Shown one piece after another: positions 8,400 to 17,442 of a stretch of 64,000 bases of DNA. The translations under genes and the position numbers were made by a program. The first letter of the stretch is position 1, and each line of letters opens with the position of its first letter. This stretch comes from Pseudomonas sp. MPC6 (GTDB lineage: Bacteria; Pseudomonadota; Gammaproteobacteria; Pseudomonadales; Pseudomonadaceae), in contig NZ_CP034783.1 of assembly GCF_006094435.1 (NCBI RefSeq), positions 4,181,001 to 4,245,000 on the forward strand, in the 5' to 3' direction. The notes under the pieces were generated by a model, which was not told the origin of the DNA, searched no databases, and worked only from the letters and a program-made list of their open reading frames with translations.

Positions 8400-9329
8400 T
8401 CAGTCCTCGAGTGCGCGAACCCGCTCGTGACGCTGCTGTTCATCGGGTTGTGCGGAGGTCTGCAAAGTGAAATCGAAGTCGATTTCGGCAAAACGACCGG
8501 TCACGCCATGGGCCGCTGCCCGCTCTTGATCGTCGCTGAAGGTGATTTTGGCGATCAGCTCGTCACGGGTGGCATAGGCAAAATCGTCATGCAGGTATTG
8601 ATCGCCATCCAGGTTGATCTGGGTGGTCAGGTGGCGATGGTCCGGCGCGGAAATGAAGAAGTGCACATGCGCCGGGCGCTGGCCATGACGGCCCAGTTGA
8701 TCGAGCAGCTGCTGGGTCGGACCGTCCGGCGGGCAACCGTAGCCCGACGGCACGATGCTGCGGAAACGATAGCGACCTTCGGCATCGGTGACGATGCGCC
8801 GACGCAGGTTGAACTCCGACTGCGTGGTATCGAAGTAAGAGTAGGTGCCGCCGGTGTTGGCGTGCCAGACATCCACCACCGCACCGGCCAAGGGTTCGCC
8901 GGCGGTGTTCTTGACCTGGCCCTGCATGAACAGCACCACACCCGGATCGACGCCGTCATCCAGGCGTGCTTCGCCTTCCGACAGCGGTGCACCCGCCACG
9001 TACAGCGGCCCTTCGATGGTGCGCGGAGTGCCGCCAGCCTTGCCGGCCTGCTCGTCTTCGGCGTCCATCAGCAGGTCGAGATAATGCTCGAGACCGATCC
9101 CGGCCACCAGCAATCCTGCCTCCTGGCGCGCACCCAGCACGTTGAGGTAGTTGACGGCTTTCCAGAACTCTTCCGGGGTTACGGCCAGGTCTTCGATGAT
9201 ATTCACCGAGTCACGCAGGATGCGGTAGACCAGGGCCTTGGTGCGCGGGTTGCCTGCATCGTTGAGCAGGCCGCTGGCCTCTTCGAGAAACTTTTGTACT
9301 TCGGCAGTGTGGGAAATCTTGACGTTCAT
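8400..9329 (-). CDS. catA: catechol 1,2-dioxygenase
   Basis: A 309-residue intradiol dioxygenase that opens catechol to cis,cis-muconate with a non-haem Fe(III). Expected ligands are visible: Tyr163 (GTYSYFD), Tyr197 (SGYGCP), His221 and His223 (RPAHVHFF). The N-terminal helical dimerisation/lipid-binding domain is present and the length is normal. The start at 9329 has AGGAA about ten bases upstream. It is the last gene of catBCA, 55 bases after catC. Confidence 0.95.
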   Translation of the reverse strand: MNVKISHTAEVQKFLEEASGLLNDAGNPRTKALVYRILRDSVNIIEDLAVTPEEFWKAVNYLNVLGARQEAGLLVAGIGLEHYLDLLMDAEDEQAGKAGGTPRTIEGPLYVAGAPLSEGEARLDDGVDPGVVLFMQGQVKNTAGEPLAGAVVDVWHANTGGTYSYFDTTQSEFNLRRRIVTDAEGRYRFRSIVPSGYGCPPDGPTQQLLDQLGRHGQRPAHVHFFISAPDHRHLTTQINLDGDQYLHDDFAYATRDELIAKITFSDDQERAAAHGVTGRFAEIDFDFTLQTSAQPDEQQRHERVRALED

Positions 9330-9384
9330 TTTGGTGGGTTCCTCATCTTGTAATTATAAGCGTAGCGAACTGAACAGGCTGGGT

Positions 9385-9675
9385 TCAGCGGTCATCTTCG
9401 CGAATCGACGAAGGATGCCGGCACATCGCGGTGACTTCGATCGCCATGTACGGGTACAGCGGCAATTGCATCAGCAGATCGTGCAGTTCCTGAACGCTGT
9501 CGACATCGAACACGCTGTAATTGGCATACAGCCCGGCGATGCGCCACAGGTGCCGCCACTTGCCCTGCTCTTGCAGGCGCTGGGCCAGGGCTTTTTCGTC
9601 AGCCTTGAGCCTGGCGGCGATTTCGGGATTCATGTCGACCGGCAGGTTCACGGTCATCTTTACGTGGAACAGCAT
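9385..9675 (-). CDS. catC: muconolactone delta-isomerase
   Basis: A 96-residue ferredoxin-like-fold enzyme that converts muconolactone to beta-ketoadipate enol-lactone. It begins MLFHVKMTVNLPVDM, the conserved family start, with GGAG upstream; a longer in-frame extension runs back into catB. It is encoded ten bases after catB. Pathway context with catA and catB makes the assignment secure. Confidence 0.95.
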   Translation of the reverse strand: MLFHVKMTVNLPVDMNPEIAARLKADEKALAQRLQEQGKWRHLWRIAGLYANYSVFDVDSVQELHDLLMQLPLYPYMAIEVTAMCRHPSSIREDDR

Positions 9676-9685
9676 GATGCACTCC

Positions 9686-10834
9686 TCAGGCGTGATGAAG
9701 GACAGTGGATGATTTGTCGCGACGGAAAAACGCCAGGCGCTCTTCATCCAGGCTCAGGCCCAGGCCCGGTGTTTTCGGCACATGCAGTTCGAAGTCGCGA
9801 TAGACCAGCGGCTCGCCGAGAATGTCCTCGGTCAGCAGCAATGGGCCGAACAGCTCGGTGTCCCAGGCCAGTTTGTTCAGGGTGACAAAGGCATGGGCCG
9901 AGGCCATGGTGCCGACGCCACCTTCGAGCATGGTGCCACCATACAGGCCGATGCCGGCCGCTTCGGCGATGGCTGCGGTGCGCAACACGGCGCGAGGGCC
10001 GCCATTCTTGGCGATCTTCAGGGCGAACACCGATGCCGCACCTTCTCGCGCCAGGTTGAAGGCATCCTCCACGCACTCGATCGACTCATCGGCCATGATC
10101 GGCGCCGGGCTCATGGCATTCAGGCGCGCCATGCCGGCGCGGTTGTTGCGCGAAATCGGTTGTTCGATCAGGTCGATGCCGTTGGTGCCCAGGACCCGGC
10201 AGGCACGCAATGCCACCGCTTCATCCCAGGCCTGGTTGACATCGACCCGCACGCTGGCGCGATCACCCAGGGCTTTCTTGATGGCGATGACGTGGGCCAG
10301 GTCGCGGTTGACTTCACCGGCGCCGATTTTCAGCTTGAAGATCCGGTGGCGGCGCAGGTCGAGCATTTGTTCCGCTTCGGCGATGTCCTTGGCGGTGTCG
10401 CCACTGGCCAGGGTCCAGGCCACTGGCAGGGAATCGCGCACGCGGCCGCCGAGCAATTCGCTGACTGGCAGGCCAAGGCGCTTGCCCTGGGCATCGAGCA
10501 AAGCGGTTTCGACGCCGGACTTGGCGAAGGTGTTGCCACGGATGCTGCGCTCCAGGCGCAACATCGCGGCGTTCACGTTGCTGGCGTCCTGGCCCAGCAA
10601 TAGCGGCGCGAAGTGTCGATCGATATTGGTCTTGATGCTTTCAGGGCTTTCGTTGCCGTAAGCCAGGCCACCGATGGTGGTGGATTCGCCGATGCCTTCG
10701 ATGCCGTCGGCGCAGCGCACACGAATGATCACCAAAGTCTGGTTCTGCATGGTGTGCATCGCCAGCTTGTGCGGGCGGATGGTTGGCAGATCGACGATGA
10801 TCGTCTCGATCGATTCAATGGCTGTTGCAAGCAT
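9686..10834 (-). CDS. catB: muconate cycloisomerase
   Basis: A 382-residue enolase-superfamily enzyme that lactonises cis,cis-muconate to muconolactone with Mn2+. The N-terminal capping domain contains DLPTIRPHKLAMHTMQ. The barrel carries the catalytic FKLKIG (KxK) and acidic metal ligands in VDVNQAW, IEQP and ADES. The start at 10834 (MLATAIESIE) fits the usual family length of about 375; an upstream in-frame start would run into the promoter and catR. It is the first gene of catBCA and divergent from catR. Confidence 0.94.
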   Translation of the reverse strand: MLATAIESIETIIVDLPTIRPHKLAMHTMQNQTLVIIRVRCADGIEGIGESTTIGGLAYGNESPESIKTNIDRHFAPLLLGQDASNVNAAMLRLERSIRGNTFAKSGVETALLDAQGKRLGLPVSELLGGRVRDSLPVAWTLASGDTAKDIAEAEQMLDLRRHRIFKLKIGAGEVNRDLAHVIAIKKALGDRASVRVDVNQAWDEAVALRACRVLGTNGIDLIEQPISRNNRAGMARLNAMSPAPIMADESIECVEDAFNLAREGAASVFALKIAKNGGPRAVLRTAAIAEAAGIGLYGGTMLEGGVGTMASAHAFVTLNKLAWDTELFGPLLLTEDILGEPLVYRDFELHVPKTPGLGLSLDEERLAFFRRDKSSTVLHHA

Positions 10835-10920
10835 GTCGATACCCGTCAGGTTCTTGAAGTTCTGATCCGGATTCTCGTACGGCTTTTTCCGGGCGGCCAA
10901 TATAGAATTAGTCTGGCTTG

Positions 10921-10935
10921 ATACCTTAAAGGTAT
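10921..10935. promoter_or_regulatory. CatR (LysR-type) binding box
   Basis: A perfect 7-1-7 palindrome, ATACCTTAAAGGTAT, containing the LysR T-N11-A motif. It sits 26 bp before the catR start and 86 bp before the catB start. It probably serves both autorepression of catR and muconate-dependent activation of catBCA. Confidence 0.7.
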
Positions 10936-10961
10936 TCAACCACTGCCCAACGGGAGGCTCC

Positions 10962-11846
10962 ATGGAACTGCGTCACCTGCGTTACTTTCAGGTATTGGCC
11001 AAAACCCTCAATTTCACCCGTGCCGCCGAGCTGCTGCACATCGCCCAACCGCCGCTGAGTCGACAGATCCAGCAACTGGAAGACGAACTGGGGGTCATGC
11101 TGCTGGAACGCGGGCGGCCGTTGAAACTGACCGACGCCGGGCGGTTTTTCCATGAGCATTCCAGCGCCCTGCTCGAACAGTTGGCCAAGGTGTGCGACAA
11201 CACGCGGCGCATCGGTCTGGGCGAAAAGACCTGGCTGGGCATCGGCTTTGCGCCATCGACCCTCTACGGCGTCCTGCCCGAGCTGATTCGTCGCTTGCGC
11301 AGCGGCGAACCCCTGGAACTGGAGCTCGGGCTCTCGGAAATGACCACCCTGCAACAGGTGCAGGCGCTCAAGGCCGGGCGCATCGATATCGGCTTCGGGC
11401 GGATCCGTATCGACGACCCGGCCATCATCCAGACCGTGTTGACCGAAGACCGGCTGGTCGCCGCCCTGCCCGCCGGCCACCCGTTGCTGGCCGGGCCGAT
11501 CAGCCTGCGCGAACTGGCGAAGGAACCCTTTGTGCTGTACCCCGGCAATCCGCGGCCGAGCTATGCCGACCATGTGATCGCCTTGTTCGAATCCTATGGC
11601 GTGAGCATCCATGTGGCGCAATGGACCAATGAACTGCAAACCGCCATCGGCTTGGTGGGCGCCGGCATCGGGGTCACGCTGGTGCCGGCCTCGGTGCAAT
11701 TGCTGCACCGCGACGACATTGGCTTCACCCCGCTGCTGGAAGACAACGCCACCTCGCCGATCATCCTCAGCCGGCGTGTCGGCGACGTCTCGCCGGGGTT
11801 GAATCATTGCTTGCGGATGATCGACGAGCTGTTGCCATCGGCATGA
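10962..11846 (+). CDS. catR: LysR-family activator of the cat operon
   Basis: A 294-residue LysR regulator. The N-terminal winged helix begins MELRHLRYFQVLAKTLNFTR and has AAELLHIAQPPLSRQIQQLE as its helix-turn-helix. The periplasmic-binding-protein-like effector domain follows and would bind cis,cis-muconate. GGGAGG at 10952-10957 is the ribosome-binding site. Divergence from catB and the shared LysR box support the assignment to CatR rather than BenM; benR fills the benzoate-sensing role here. Confidence 0.92.
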   Translation: MELRHLRYFQVLAKTLNFTRAAELLHIAQPPLSRQIQQLEDELGVMLLERGRPLKLTDAGRFFHEHSSALLEQLAKVCDNTRRIGLGEKTWLGIGFAPSTLYGVLPELIRRLRSGEPLELELGLSEMTTLQQVQALKAGRIDIGFGRIRIDDPAIIQTVLTEDRLVAALPAGHPLLAGPISLRELAKEPFVLYPGNPRPSYADHVIALFESYGVSIHVAQWTNELQTAIGLVGAGIGVTLVPASVQLLHRDDIGFTPLLEDNATSPIILSRRVGDVSPGLNHCLRMIDELLPSA

Positions 11847-11934
11847 AACCGCGATGCGACAAGCGCATTCGCCCTACGGGGGGATTCCAGCAGTGTCGAA
11901 ATGGATTGGTCGGCTGTCAGGTCGCCATCGCCCC

Positions 11935-12036
11935 CTGTAGGAGCTGGCTTGCCAGCGAAGGACGTCAACGATAACGCGTGTCTTCCTGAATCAACGCGGT
12001 GTCTTTGAGTGCTTCGCTGGCAAGCCAGCTCCTACA
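11935..12036. repeat. REP pair downstream of catR
   Basis: Inverted pair with arms around GTAGGAGCTGGCTTGCCAGC and its complement CGCTGGCAAGCCAGCTCCTA. It lies in the convergent gap between catR and the deacetylase gene, where it could also act as a transcript end. Confidence 0.85.
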
Positions 12037-12056
12037 TTAGAAGCGCGCAGCGAGCT

Positions 12057-12956
12057 TCAATGGGGGTTGCCGCTCCAGAGCCAGTTCCAGATGCCCGGCA
12101 GCTTGACCGCCTGTGAACTGTCGCGAACGGTACGGGCCATGGCGGCGCGTTGCAGCGCTGCCGTATCGTCGTAAAACGGCTTCTGCGCCAACTTCACCCC
12201 GGTGGCGCTGGCGCTGTCGAGGAGGATTTGCAGGTACTCCCGGGTGTGCCGGGCGGTGTAGCGATTGAGATCGTGGAACGTCACCACCACCGGAATCACG
12301 CCGTCCACGGTCGGCAGCTCGCCCCGGGCGATGCGCTCACGGACTTCGGAGAGTTGCCGCAGCATGTTGGCCCGTCGCCGGGGGCTGGCATTGAAACCCC
12401 AGATCTTGCCGTCATTGGCGCTCAGGTCGGTGAGCAGCAGATGCAGGCCCTGTTGCCGATAAGCCGTGAAGGTGCGCTTGTCGTAGCTCCAGAATGGCGG
12501 ACGCAGCAGGGTCGGCGGCGCTCCGGCGATCGCGGCAATATCGGCGCTGCCGTTGCTGAGCGACTGCTGCAGTGCCGGCCCGTCCAGCGAGCGATGATTG
12601 CTGTGCCCGGGCGTGGCGGTGTGCAAGCCCAGAATGTGGCCTTCGGCCTGTTCGCGCTGCATGATTTCGCGCCCCAACTCGCTGCCGCCGGCCCGTGAGG
12701 CGCGGGTCTGCACGAAGAACACCGCCTTGATGTCCGCTTGCAGCGGATTGCGCGCCAGGCTGTCGAGCACGGTCACGGTCGGATTCCACCAACTGGATGC
12801 GCTGGGACCGTCGTCGAAGGTCAGCAGGAAACGGATTGGCGGTTGCGCGCGCAGACGTTGCTCGGTCTGCGGCGTCATCTCGATGGGAGAAGCGATGCAC
12901 CCCAGCAGACCGACTGCGATGGCGAACGCCGATAAAACCTTGACCAGCTGTTTCAT
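12057..12956 (-). CDS. NodB-type polysaccharide deacetylase, lipoprotein
   Basis: A 299-residue secreted protein. A lipoprotein signal peptide ends in LLGC (lipobox near residue 20), so it is probably membrane-anchored. NodB-homology motifs are visible: TFDDGPS (motif 1, metal-binding Asp), a histidine block HSNH (motif 2), LRPPFWSYD (motif 3) and VVVTFHD (motif 5). It would remove acetyl groups from a cell-surface polysaccharide. The start MKQLVKVLS at 12956 is chosen because it produces the signal peptide; an upstream in-frame extension would hide it. Substrate is unknown. Confidence 0.82.
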   Translation of the reverse strand: MKQLVKVLSAFAIAVGLLGCIASPIEMTPQTEQRLRAQPPIRFLLTFDDGPSASSWWNPTVTVLDSLARNPLQADIKAVFFVQTRASRAGGSELGREIMQREQAEGHILGLHTATPGHSNHRSLDGPALQQSLSNGSADIAAIAGAPPTLLRPPFWSYDKRTFTAYRQQGLHLLLTDLSANDGKIWGFNASPRRRANMLRQLSEVRERIARGELPTVDGVIPVVVTFHDLNRYTARHTREYLQILLDSASATGVKLAQKPFYDDTAALQRAAMARTVRDSSQAVKLPGIWNWLWSGNPH

Positions 12957-13096
12957 GATTTGCCTTGGGCCAGACGGTTGCGCCCACACGTCTGTGCGGG
13001 CGCAGGTTGGAACAAGGTACACAGAGTTTGGTTCCGGCGCTGCGATAGATCCTGATGTTCAACTGGAAATACGTGTAGGCCTGTGGAGGCATTCAA

Positions 13097-13196
13097 TGTA
13101 GGAGCTAGCTTGCTAGCGAAGGTCGACAACGATAACGCGTGGTTCCTGGCTAAACGCGGCGCTCCAGAGTCCATCGCGAGCAAGCTTGCTCCTACA
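13097..13196. repeat. REP pair upstream of the deacetylase gene
   Basis: Inverted pair with a slightly variant first arm (GGAGCTAGCTTGCTAGCGAAGG) and a second arm of the GCGAGCAAGCTTGCTCCTAC type, so two REP subtypes are combined. Confidence 0.8.
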
Positions 13197-13246
13197 ACCA
13201 CGGCATCCCGCTCAATAGCGGGGGTGTTGTTGCATGTGCAGATTGA

Positions 13247-13408
13247 TCAGGGCTTCAGCGGGAATTCCTGGTCGCGATCTGAAAGCTCTTTGCCGTCGTC
13301 AGGATGCTTCCAGGTAGGCGACGAACGCTTTTGCCGCTCGAGCTCTTCTTCCGTCGGTTCATCCATGTCTTCATCATCCGGATCCGGACGCTTTTGGTCA
13401 GTTGCCAT
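13247..13408 (-). CDS. small acidic hypothetical protein
   Basis: A 53-residue open frame beginning MATDQKRPDPDDEDMDEPTE and ending FPLKP, preceded by a good GAGAGGTG ribosome-binding site. It is very rich in Asp and Glu, has no membrane segment, and is probably cytoplasmic and disordered. It lies alone between the azlCD pair and a REP. I do not recognise a function; the clean ribosome-binding site and codon pattern argue it is real. Confidence 0.7.
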   Translation of the reverse strand: MATDQKRPDPDDEDMDEPTEEELERQKRSSPTWKHPDDGKELSDRDQEFPLKP

Positions 13409-13474
13409 GCTCACCTCTCTTCCTGAAGGGGTCGGTTATCAACGTTAAGCGTAGAACAGTTTCGAGTCCCCGGC

Positions 13475-13789
13475 TCACAGCCACCCGCGCAGCAAAAAGA
13501 AAAAGCCCATGCTCAACAACATGCTGAGCAGGGTATTTCGCGTGTAAAGCACCAGCCCCACCGCCACCAGCGAACTGATCAGGTAGGGATTGTCCCACTG
13601 CAGGTTCAACTGTTTGTCCGGCATGAACACGATCGGCCCGCAGATCGCAGTCAACATGCCCGGCACCGCAAAACCGAGGAACTGCCGGGCATTGCTGCTC
13701 AGGCGCAGCGGCAACCGGGGTTCGAGAAACACGTAGCGGTTGAGGAACACCAGGATCCCCATGCCGACAATCACCGCCCAGACCATCAT
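13475..13789 (-). CDS. azlD: AzlD-family branched-chain amino acid exporter subunit
   Basis: A 104-residue membrane protein with about four hydrophobic helices, for example VWAVIVGMGILVFLNRYVFL and LISSLVAVGLVLYT. AzlD is the small partner of AzlC; together they export branched-chain amino acids or analogues. The ATG at 13789 overlaps the azlC stop codon by four bases (ATGA), which ties the pair together translationally. Confidence 0.87.
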   Translation of the reverse strand: MMVWAVIVGMGILVFLNRYVFLEPRLPLRLSSNARQFLGFAVPGMLTAICGPIVFMPDKQLNLQWDNPYLISSLVAVGLVLYTRNTLLSMLLSMGFFFLLRGWL

Positions 13790-14484
13790 GTGCGCCCCCC
13801 ATAAAGTTTGTTGCAGACAAAGCCGGCCGTCATGCCCGCCAACCCCGCCAGCACCAGCGCCGAACCCCATTGCCAATGGCTGAACAGCACCGAGCAGAAC
13901 AGCGAAACCGCCACGCACACCACGGTCGGCACATTGCGCACCACCGGCGTGATCAGGGCGATAAAGGTCGCCGCGATGGAGAAGTCCAGCCCCAGATGCT
14001 CCAGGCCTGGAATGCTGCTGCCCAGCACGATGCCGGCCAGGGTGAAGAGGTTCCAGGCGATGTAGAACGTCAGGCCGACGCCCAGGGCGTACCAACGGTT
14101 GAACTGCTGTTTGTCATGCGCACTGGTCAGGGCGAACAGTTCGTCAGTGAGCAAAAAGCCCAGCCCCGCCCGCCAGCGACCCGGCAGCGGCGAAATCACC
14201 GACCGCAGACTCATCCCGTACAGCAGATGCTGGGAAGTCAGGAGCACAGTGGTCAGCAGAATCGAAAAGATCCCGGCACCGCCCTTGAGCATACCGATGG
14301 CCACCAGTTGTGCCGCACCGGCAAACACGATGCTCGACAAGCCCTGGCCTTGCAGGGGCGTGAGATTGGCTTCGATGGCCATGGAGCCGGCCAGCAGCCC
14401 CCAGGGCGCGGTCGCCAGGGACAACGGCAGGATCGCCACGGCGCCGCGCAGAAAGGCGCTGCGCGGCATGAGTGAGTTGGACAT
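13786..14484 (-). CDS. azlC: AzlC-family branched-chain amino acid exporter subunit
   Basis: A 232-residue inner-membrane protein with the AzlC signature GAAQLVAIGMLKGGAG after an N-terminal block RGAVAILPLSLATAPWGLLAG. The start MSNSLMPRS at 14484 is used because earlier in-frame sequence has no hydrophobic or family character. It forms the large subunit with AzlD. The operon is divergent from the DUF2784 gene. Confidence 0.88.
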   Translation of the reverse strand: MSNSLMPRSAFLRGAVAILPLSLATAPWGLLAGSMAIEANLTPLQGQGLSSIVFAGAAQLVAIGMLKGGAGIFSILLTTVLLTSQHLLYGMSLRSVISPLPGRWRAGLGFLLTDELFALTSAHDKQQFNRWYALGVGLTFYIAWNLFTLAGIVLGSSIPGLEHLGLDFSIAATFIALITPVVRNVPTVVCVAVSLFCSVLFSHWQWGSALVLAGLAGMTAGFVCNKLYGGRT

Positions 14485-14643
14485 AACGCTCTGCAACCAG
14501 GGAAAGACTGCAGACTGTGCCAGCACCCGCGCCTGATGGCTTGCACAATCTTGCGCACTTGCACGCAACCGGCGCCGATTGTTCGCCTGCGTCACCCGCC
14601 CGAGTACCATGGCGCCATTGGGATAACATTCCTGGGTGTCGAC

Positions 14644-15015
14644 ATGCTGTACCGAATCGCCGCCGACGGGCTGGTGCTGTTTCACTTGCTGTTCATTCTG
14701 TTCGTATTGTTCGGCGGCCTGCTGGTGCTCAAATGGCGCCCTCTGATCTGGTGGCACCTGCCCGCGGCCGTGTGGGGGGTGTCGGTGGAGGTCTTCCACT
14801 GGCCCTGCCCGCTGACCGACTGGGAAAACCTGATGCGCCACGGGGCCGGGCAAACCGGTTACGGTGGTGGCTTCATCGAACATTACCTGTTGCCGGTCAT
14901 TTACCCGGCCGGCCTGACGCCGACGATTCAGCTGGGGCTGGGCGGTGTGGTGCTGGTGATCAATGTGCTGGTCTATGTCTGGCTGATCAGACTCTGGAAG
15001 TCGCGTCGGGGGTGA
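14644..15015 (+). CDS. DUF2784 family membrane protein
   Basis: A 123-residue protein with four likely membrane helices, starting MLYRIAADGLVLFHLLFILF. The family core EVFHWPCPLTDWEN is conserved, followed by FIEHYLLPVIYP. Function is unknown. The start at 14644 is the first that gives a clean hydrophobic N-terminus. The gene ends seven bases before the convergent diguanylate cyclase gene. Confidence 0.8.
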   Translation: MLYRIAADGLVLFHLLFILFVLFGGLLVLKWRPLIWWHLPAAVWGVSVEVFHWPCPLTDWENLMRHGAGQTGYGGGFIEHYLLPVIYPAGLTPTIQLGLGGVVLVINVLVYVWLIRLWKSRRG

Positions 15016-15021
15016 TGACAC

Positions 15022-16599
15022 TCAGTTGGCAATCACGCTCATGTTCCGGCCACTGGCCTTGGCGACATAGAGCGCCTTGTCCGCAGCGCTGACCAGATCA
15101 TTGGGCTGATCCTGAGAGGCCGGGTTGTAGGCGCAGACCCCCAGGCTGACGGTGACCGTGCCCTCTACCCCTTCGCTGTGGGCGATGCCGGCCTGCTGCA
15201 CCGCGCGACGGATTTTTTCCGCCAGCAGAAACGCGCCCACATAGTCGGTGCCCGGCAGCACCACCGTGAACTCTTCACCGCCATACCGCGCTGCCAGGTC
15301 ACCGGGACACTTGATGTGCTCACTGATGATCCTGCTGATGCTGCGCAAACACTCATCGCCGGCCACGTGGCCGTAAAGGTCGTTAAAGCGCTTGAAGTGA
15401 TCGACATCGATGATCAGCAGTGCGAGGTGGGTCTGGCTGCGTCTGGCCCGGCCCATTTCGGCAAGAATGAACAGATCGAACTGACGCCGGTTGGACAACC
15501 CGGTCAGTGCATCCTCCAGCGCCAGCAATTCCAGGCTGCGGTTGACCTCGATCAGCTTTTCCTGGGCATCGAGCAACACGCTCTGGACCTGATTCTGCTG
15601 CTTCATCAGGCGAATCAGGCGAAAACCGAACACCAGCAGAAACCCGAGGAATAACGCAACGATGCCCGCACTCAGCAGCACCTGCTGACGCCAGCCGGTC
15701 AACACGTCCTCTTTATCCAGCGCAGCAAAGATGATCAGCGGATAACCGTCGACCCTGCGAAATCCGACCACCCGCTCGGTGCCATCCACATAGGAGGTGA
15801 CCGTAGCGGTGCCTGAATCGCCTTTGGGCAGCAACTGCGTGAACAGCGGCCCCTTGGCGACGCTGGTGCCGACTTCAGCCTCCTTGAACGGCCGGCGAAC
15901 GACAATGCTGGCGTCGTTGGCGATCAGGTTGATCACGCCGTTATTGCCCATGTCGATACTGTCGTAGAGCGTCAAGAAATGACTGAGGTAGAGGGTTGCC
16001 AGCGCCACGCCGGCGAAGCTGCCATCGGGATGATTGAACCGACGCGACACCGTCATGATCCATTCACGGGTGGAACGACTCTTGATGGACGGGCCGATGT
16101 GCGGTCCACGATCGGCATGATCGCGATGGTAGATGAAATACTCGCGGTCGGCATTGTTCGCGCCGGTCATGACGGCGCCGTTGGAATTGGCAATCCAGCG
16201 CCCTTCCTCGTCATACACGAACAAGCCATGAATCTGGCTCAGCTCACTGCGCTGGGCCGGCAGCAGACGCTCCAGCCTTGGCACCTGGCCTTGGGCGATG
16301 CCGTCGTTTTCAAGGCGGTCGACCAGCGTAAACAACAGGGTATCGGCCTGCTTGATCGACGCCTGTGCTTGCGAGGCCAGGGTCTGCGCAAGGTTGGACA
16401 TCGCCACTTCCTTGTCATGCAGATGGTACTGGCGCGAATTCCAGGCTTCCCAGATCACGATGGCGGTCATGGACAGGCACACCGCGAGCAGCAAAAACAC
16501 CACCGACCGAACCTTGAGGCGGGTCACTGACTGCTCGGCGACCAGCGCCACGCCGTGGCGCGATTGTTCGATTCGATCTTTAACGGACAGCTGCCCCAT
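15022..16599 (-). CDS. diguanylate cyclase with extracytoplasmic dCache sensor
   Basis: A 525-residue membrane protein. A first helix at about residues 32-50 (VVFLLLAVCLSMTAIVIWEA) is followed by a periplasmic double-Cache region of about 250 residues and a second helix (LLSAGIVALFLGFLLVFGF). A short linker leads to a C-terminal GGDEF domain. The active-site motif reads GGEEF, so the enzyme should make cyclic di-GMP from GTP. No inhibitory RxxD site is obvious immediately before it. No partner gene adjoins it. The sensed ligand is unknown. Confidence 0.9.
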   Translation of the reverse strand: MGQLSVKDRIEQSRHGVALVAEQSVTRLKVRSVVFLLLAVCLSMTAIVIWEAWNSRQYHLHDKEVAMSNLAQTLASQAQASIKQADTLLFTLVDRLENDGIAQGQVPRLERLLPAQRSELSQIHGLFVYDEEGRWIANSNGAVMTGANNADREYFIYHRDHADRGPHIGPSIKSRSTREWIMTVSRRFNHPDGSFAGVALATLYLSHFLTLYDSIDMGNNGVINLIANDASIVVRRPFKEAEVGTSVAKGPLFTQLLPKGDSGTATVTSYVDGTERVVGFRRVDGYPLIIFAALDKEDVLTGWRQQVLLSAGIVALFLGFLLVFGFRLIRLMKQQNQVQSVLLDAQEKLIEVNRSLELLALEDALTGLSNRRQFDLFILAEMGRARRSQTHLALLIIDVDHFKRFNDLYGHVAGDECLRSISRIISEHIKCPGDLAARYGGEEFTVVLPGTDYVGAFLLAEKIRRAVQQAGIAHSEGVEGTVTVSLGVCAYNPASQDQPNDLVSAADKALYVAKASGRNMSVIAN

Positions 16600-16698
16600 G
16601 ACGCTCCCTGAATCCTGATGAACCGGCGACCCATCCCGGTCGCCGCGGTTTAGCCGATTGCTCCGTTCACTATGATACGGATTTCGCCCATGCCCTGG

Positions 16699-17226
16699 TT
16701 ACTTCGATGCCTGCTTCACCGTCTCGATCCAGGCCGGATTCAACCGGGTCTGTTCGGTGTCGATGCCCAGTGCTTCCATCCGCGCCTTGTGTTGATCCAT
16801 CTCACGCGTCAACTGGCCGTGATCGCTGGAATTACCGTCCAGCTCATGCATCTGGCTCAGCCCCAGATGATAGAAGCGCAAGAGCTTCATCGCGCTCGGG
16901 TCCCCCTGCTCCACGGCTGCCGTGACCTGGTGCATGACGTTGGTGATGCTCATCAGGCTGCGCTTGAGCTGCCAGCCGTAGACGGCCGGCGCCATCCATT
17001 CCTGGGTCCAGAAGGTGCTGCGCATCAACGCGACCATCAGCAGCACCGCCACAAACACACCCCCGACATTGAAGCGCAAATTGTCCCCGCCGGGCTCGCC
17101 GAACAGCGCCACCGCCGCGGTGGACAACAGCATCGCCAGCGCCAGGAAAATCAGGGCGATGATCACCGTGCTGCGGCGCGTCTGCTGCCGATAGGTGGCG
17201 GCGTTCTTCGGCTGGATTTCGAACAT
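16699..17226 (-). CDS. DUF3087 family membrane protein
   Basis: A 175-residue protein beginning MFEIQPKNAATYRQQTRRST, with two hydrophobic helices between about residues 20 and 75 and a charged cytoplasmic C-terminal half. AAGGAAA lies about ten bases before the ATG at 17226; a much longer open frame upstream is the antisense shadow of ppnN. Function is unknown. It is divergent from ppnN. Confidence 0.8.
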   Translation of the reverse strand: MFEIQPKNAATYRQQTRRSTVIIALIFLALAMLLSTAAVALFGEPGGDNLRFNVGGVFVAVLLMVALMRSTFWTQEWMAPAVYGWQLKRSLMSITNVMHQVTAAVEQGDPSAMKLLRFYHLGLSQMHELDGNSSDHGQLTREMDQHKARMEALGIDTEQTRLNPAWIETVKQASK

Positions 17227-17442
17227 TGCGTCGGGTTTCCTTCGGACATGGGCAAAAAGTCTGCGGGGCATTATCGCCTCTGTGAGGGATTTAGCTATGC
17301 TGGGGTTTCTTATCATCTTTTTATCGTCAAACGGGAACATGGCGATCCAGCGCAGTTCGTGCCATCTTCTTTTATGGATACATACTATTCGGATGCCATT
17401 GGCCCCTGTCAGGGCGAATGACATCCTTTTAAGGATCATTGA

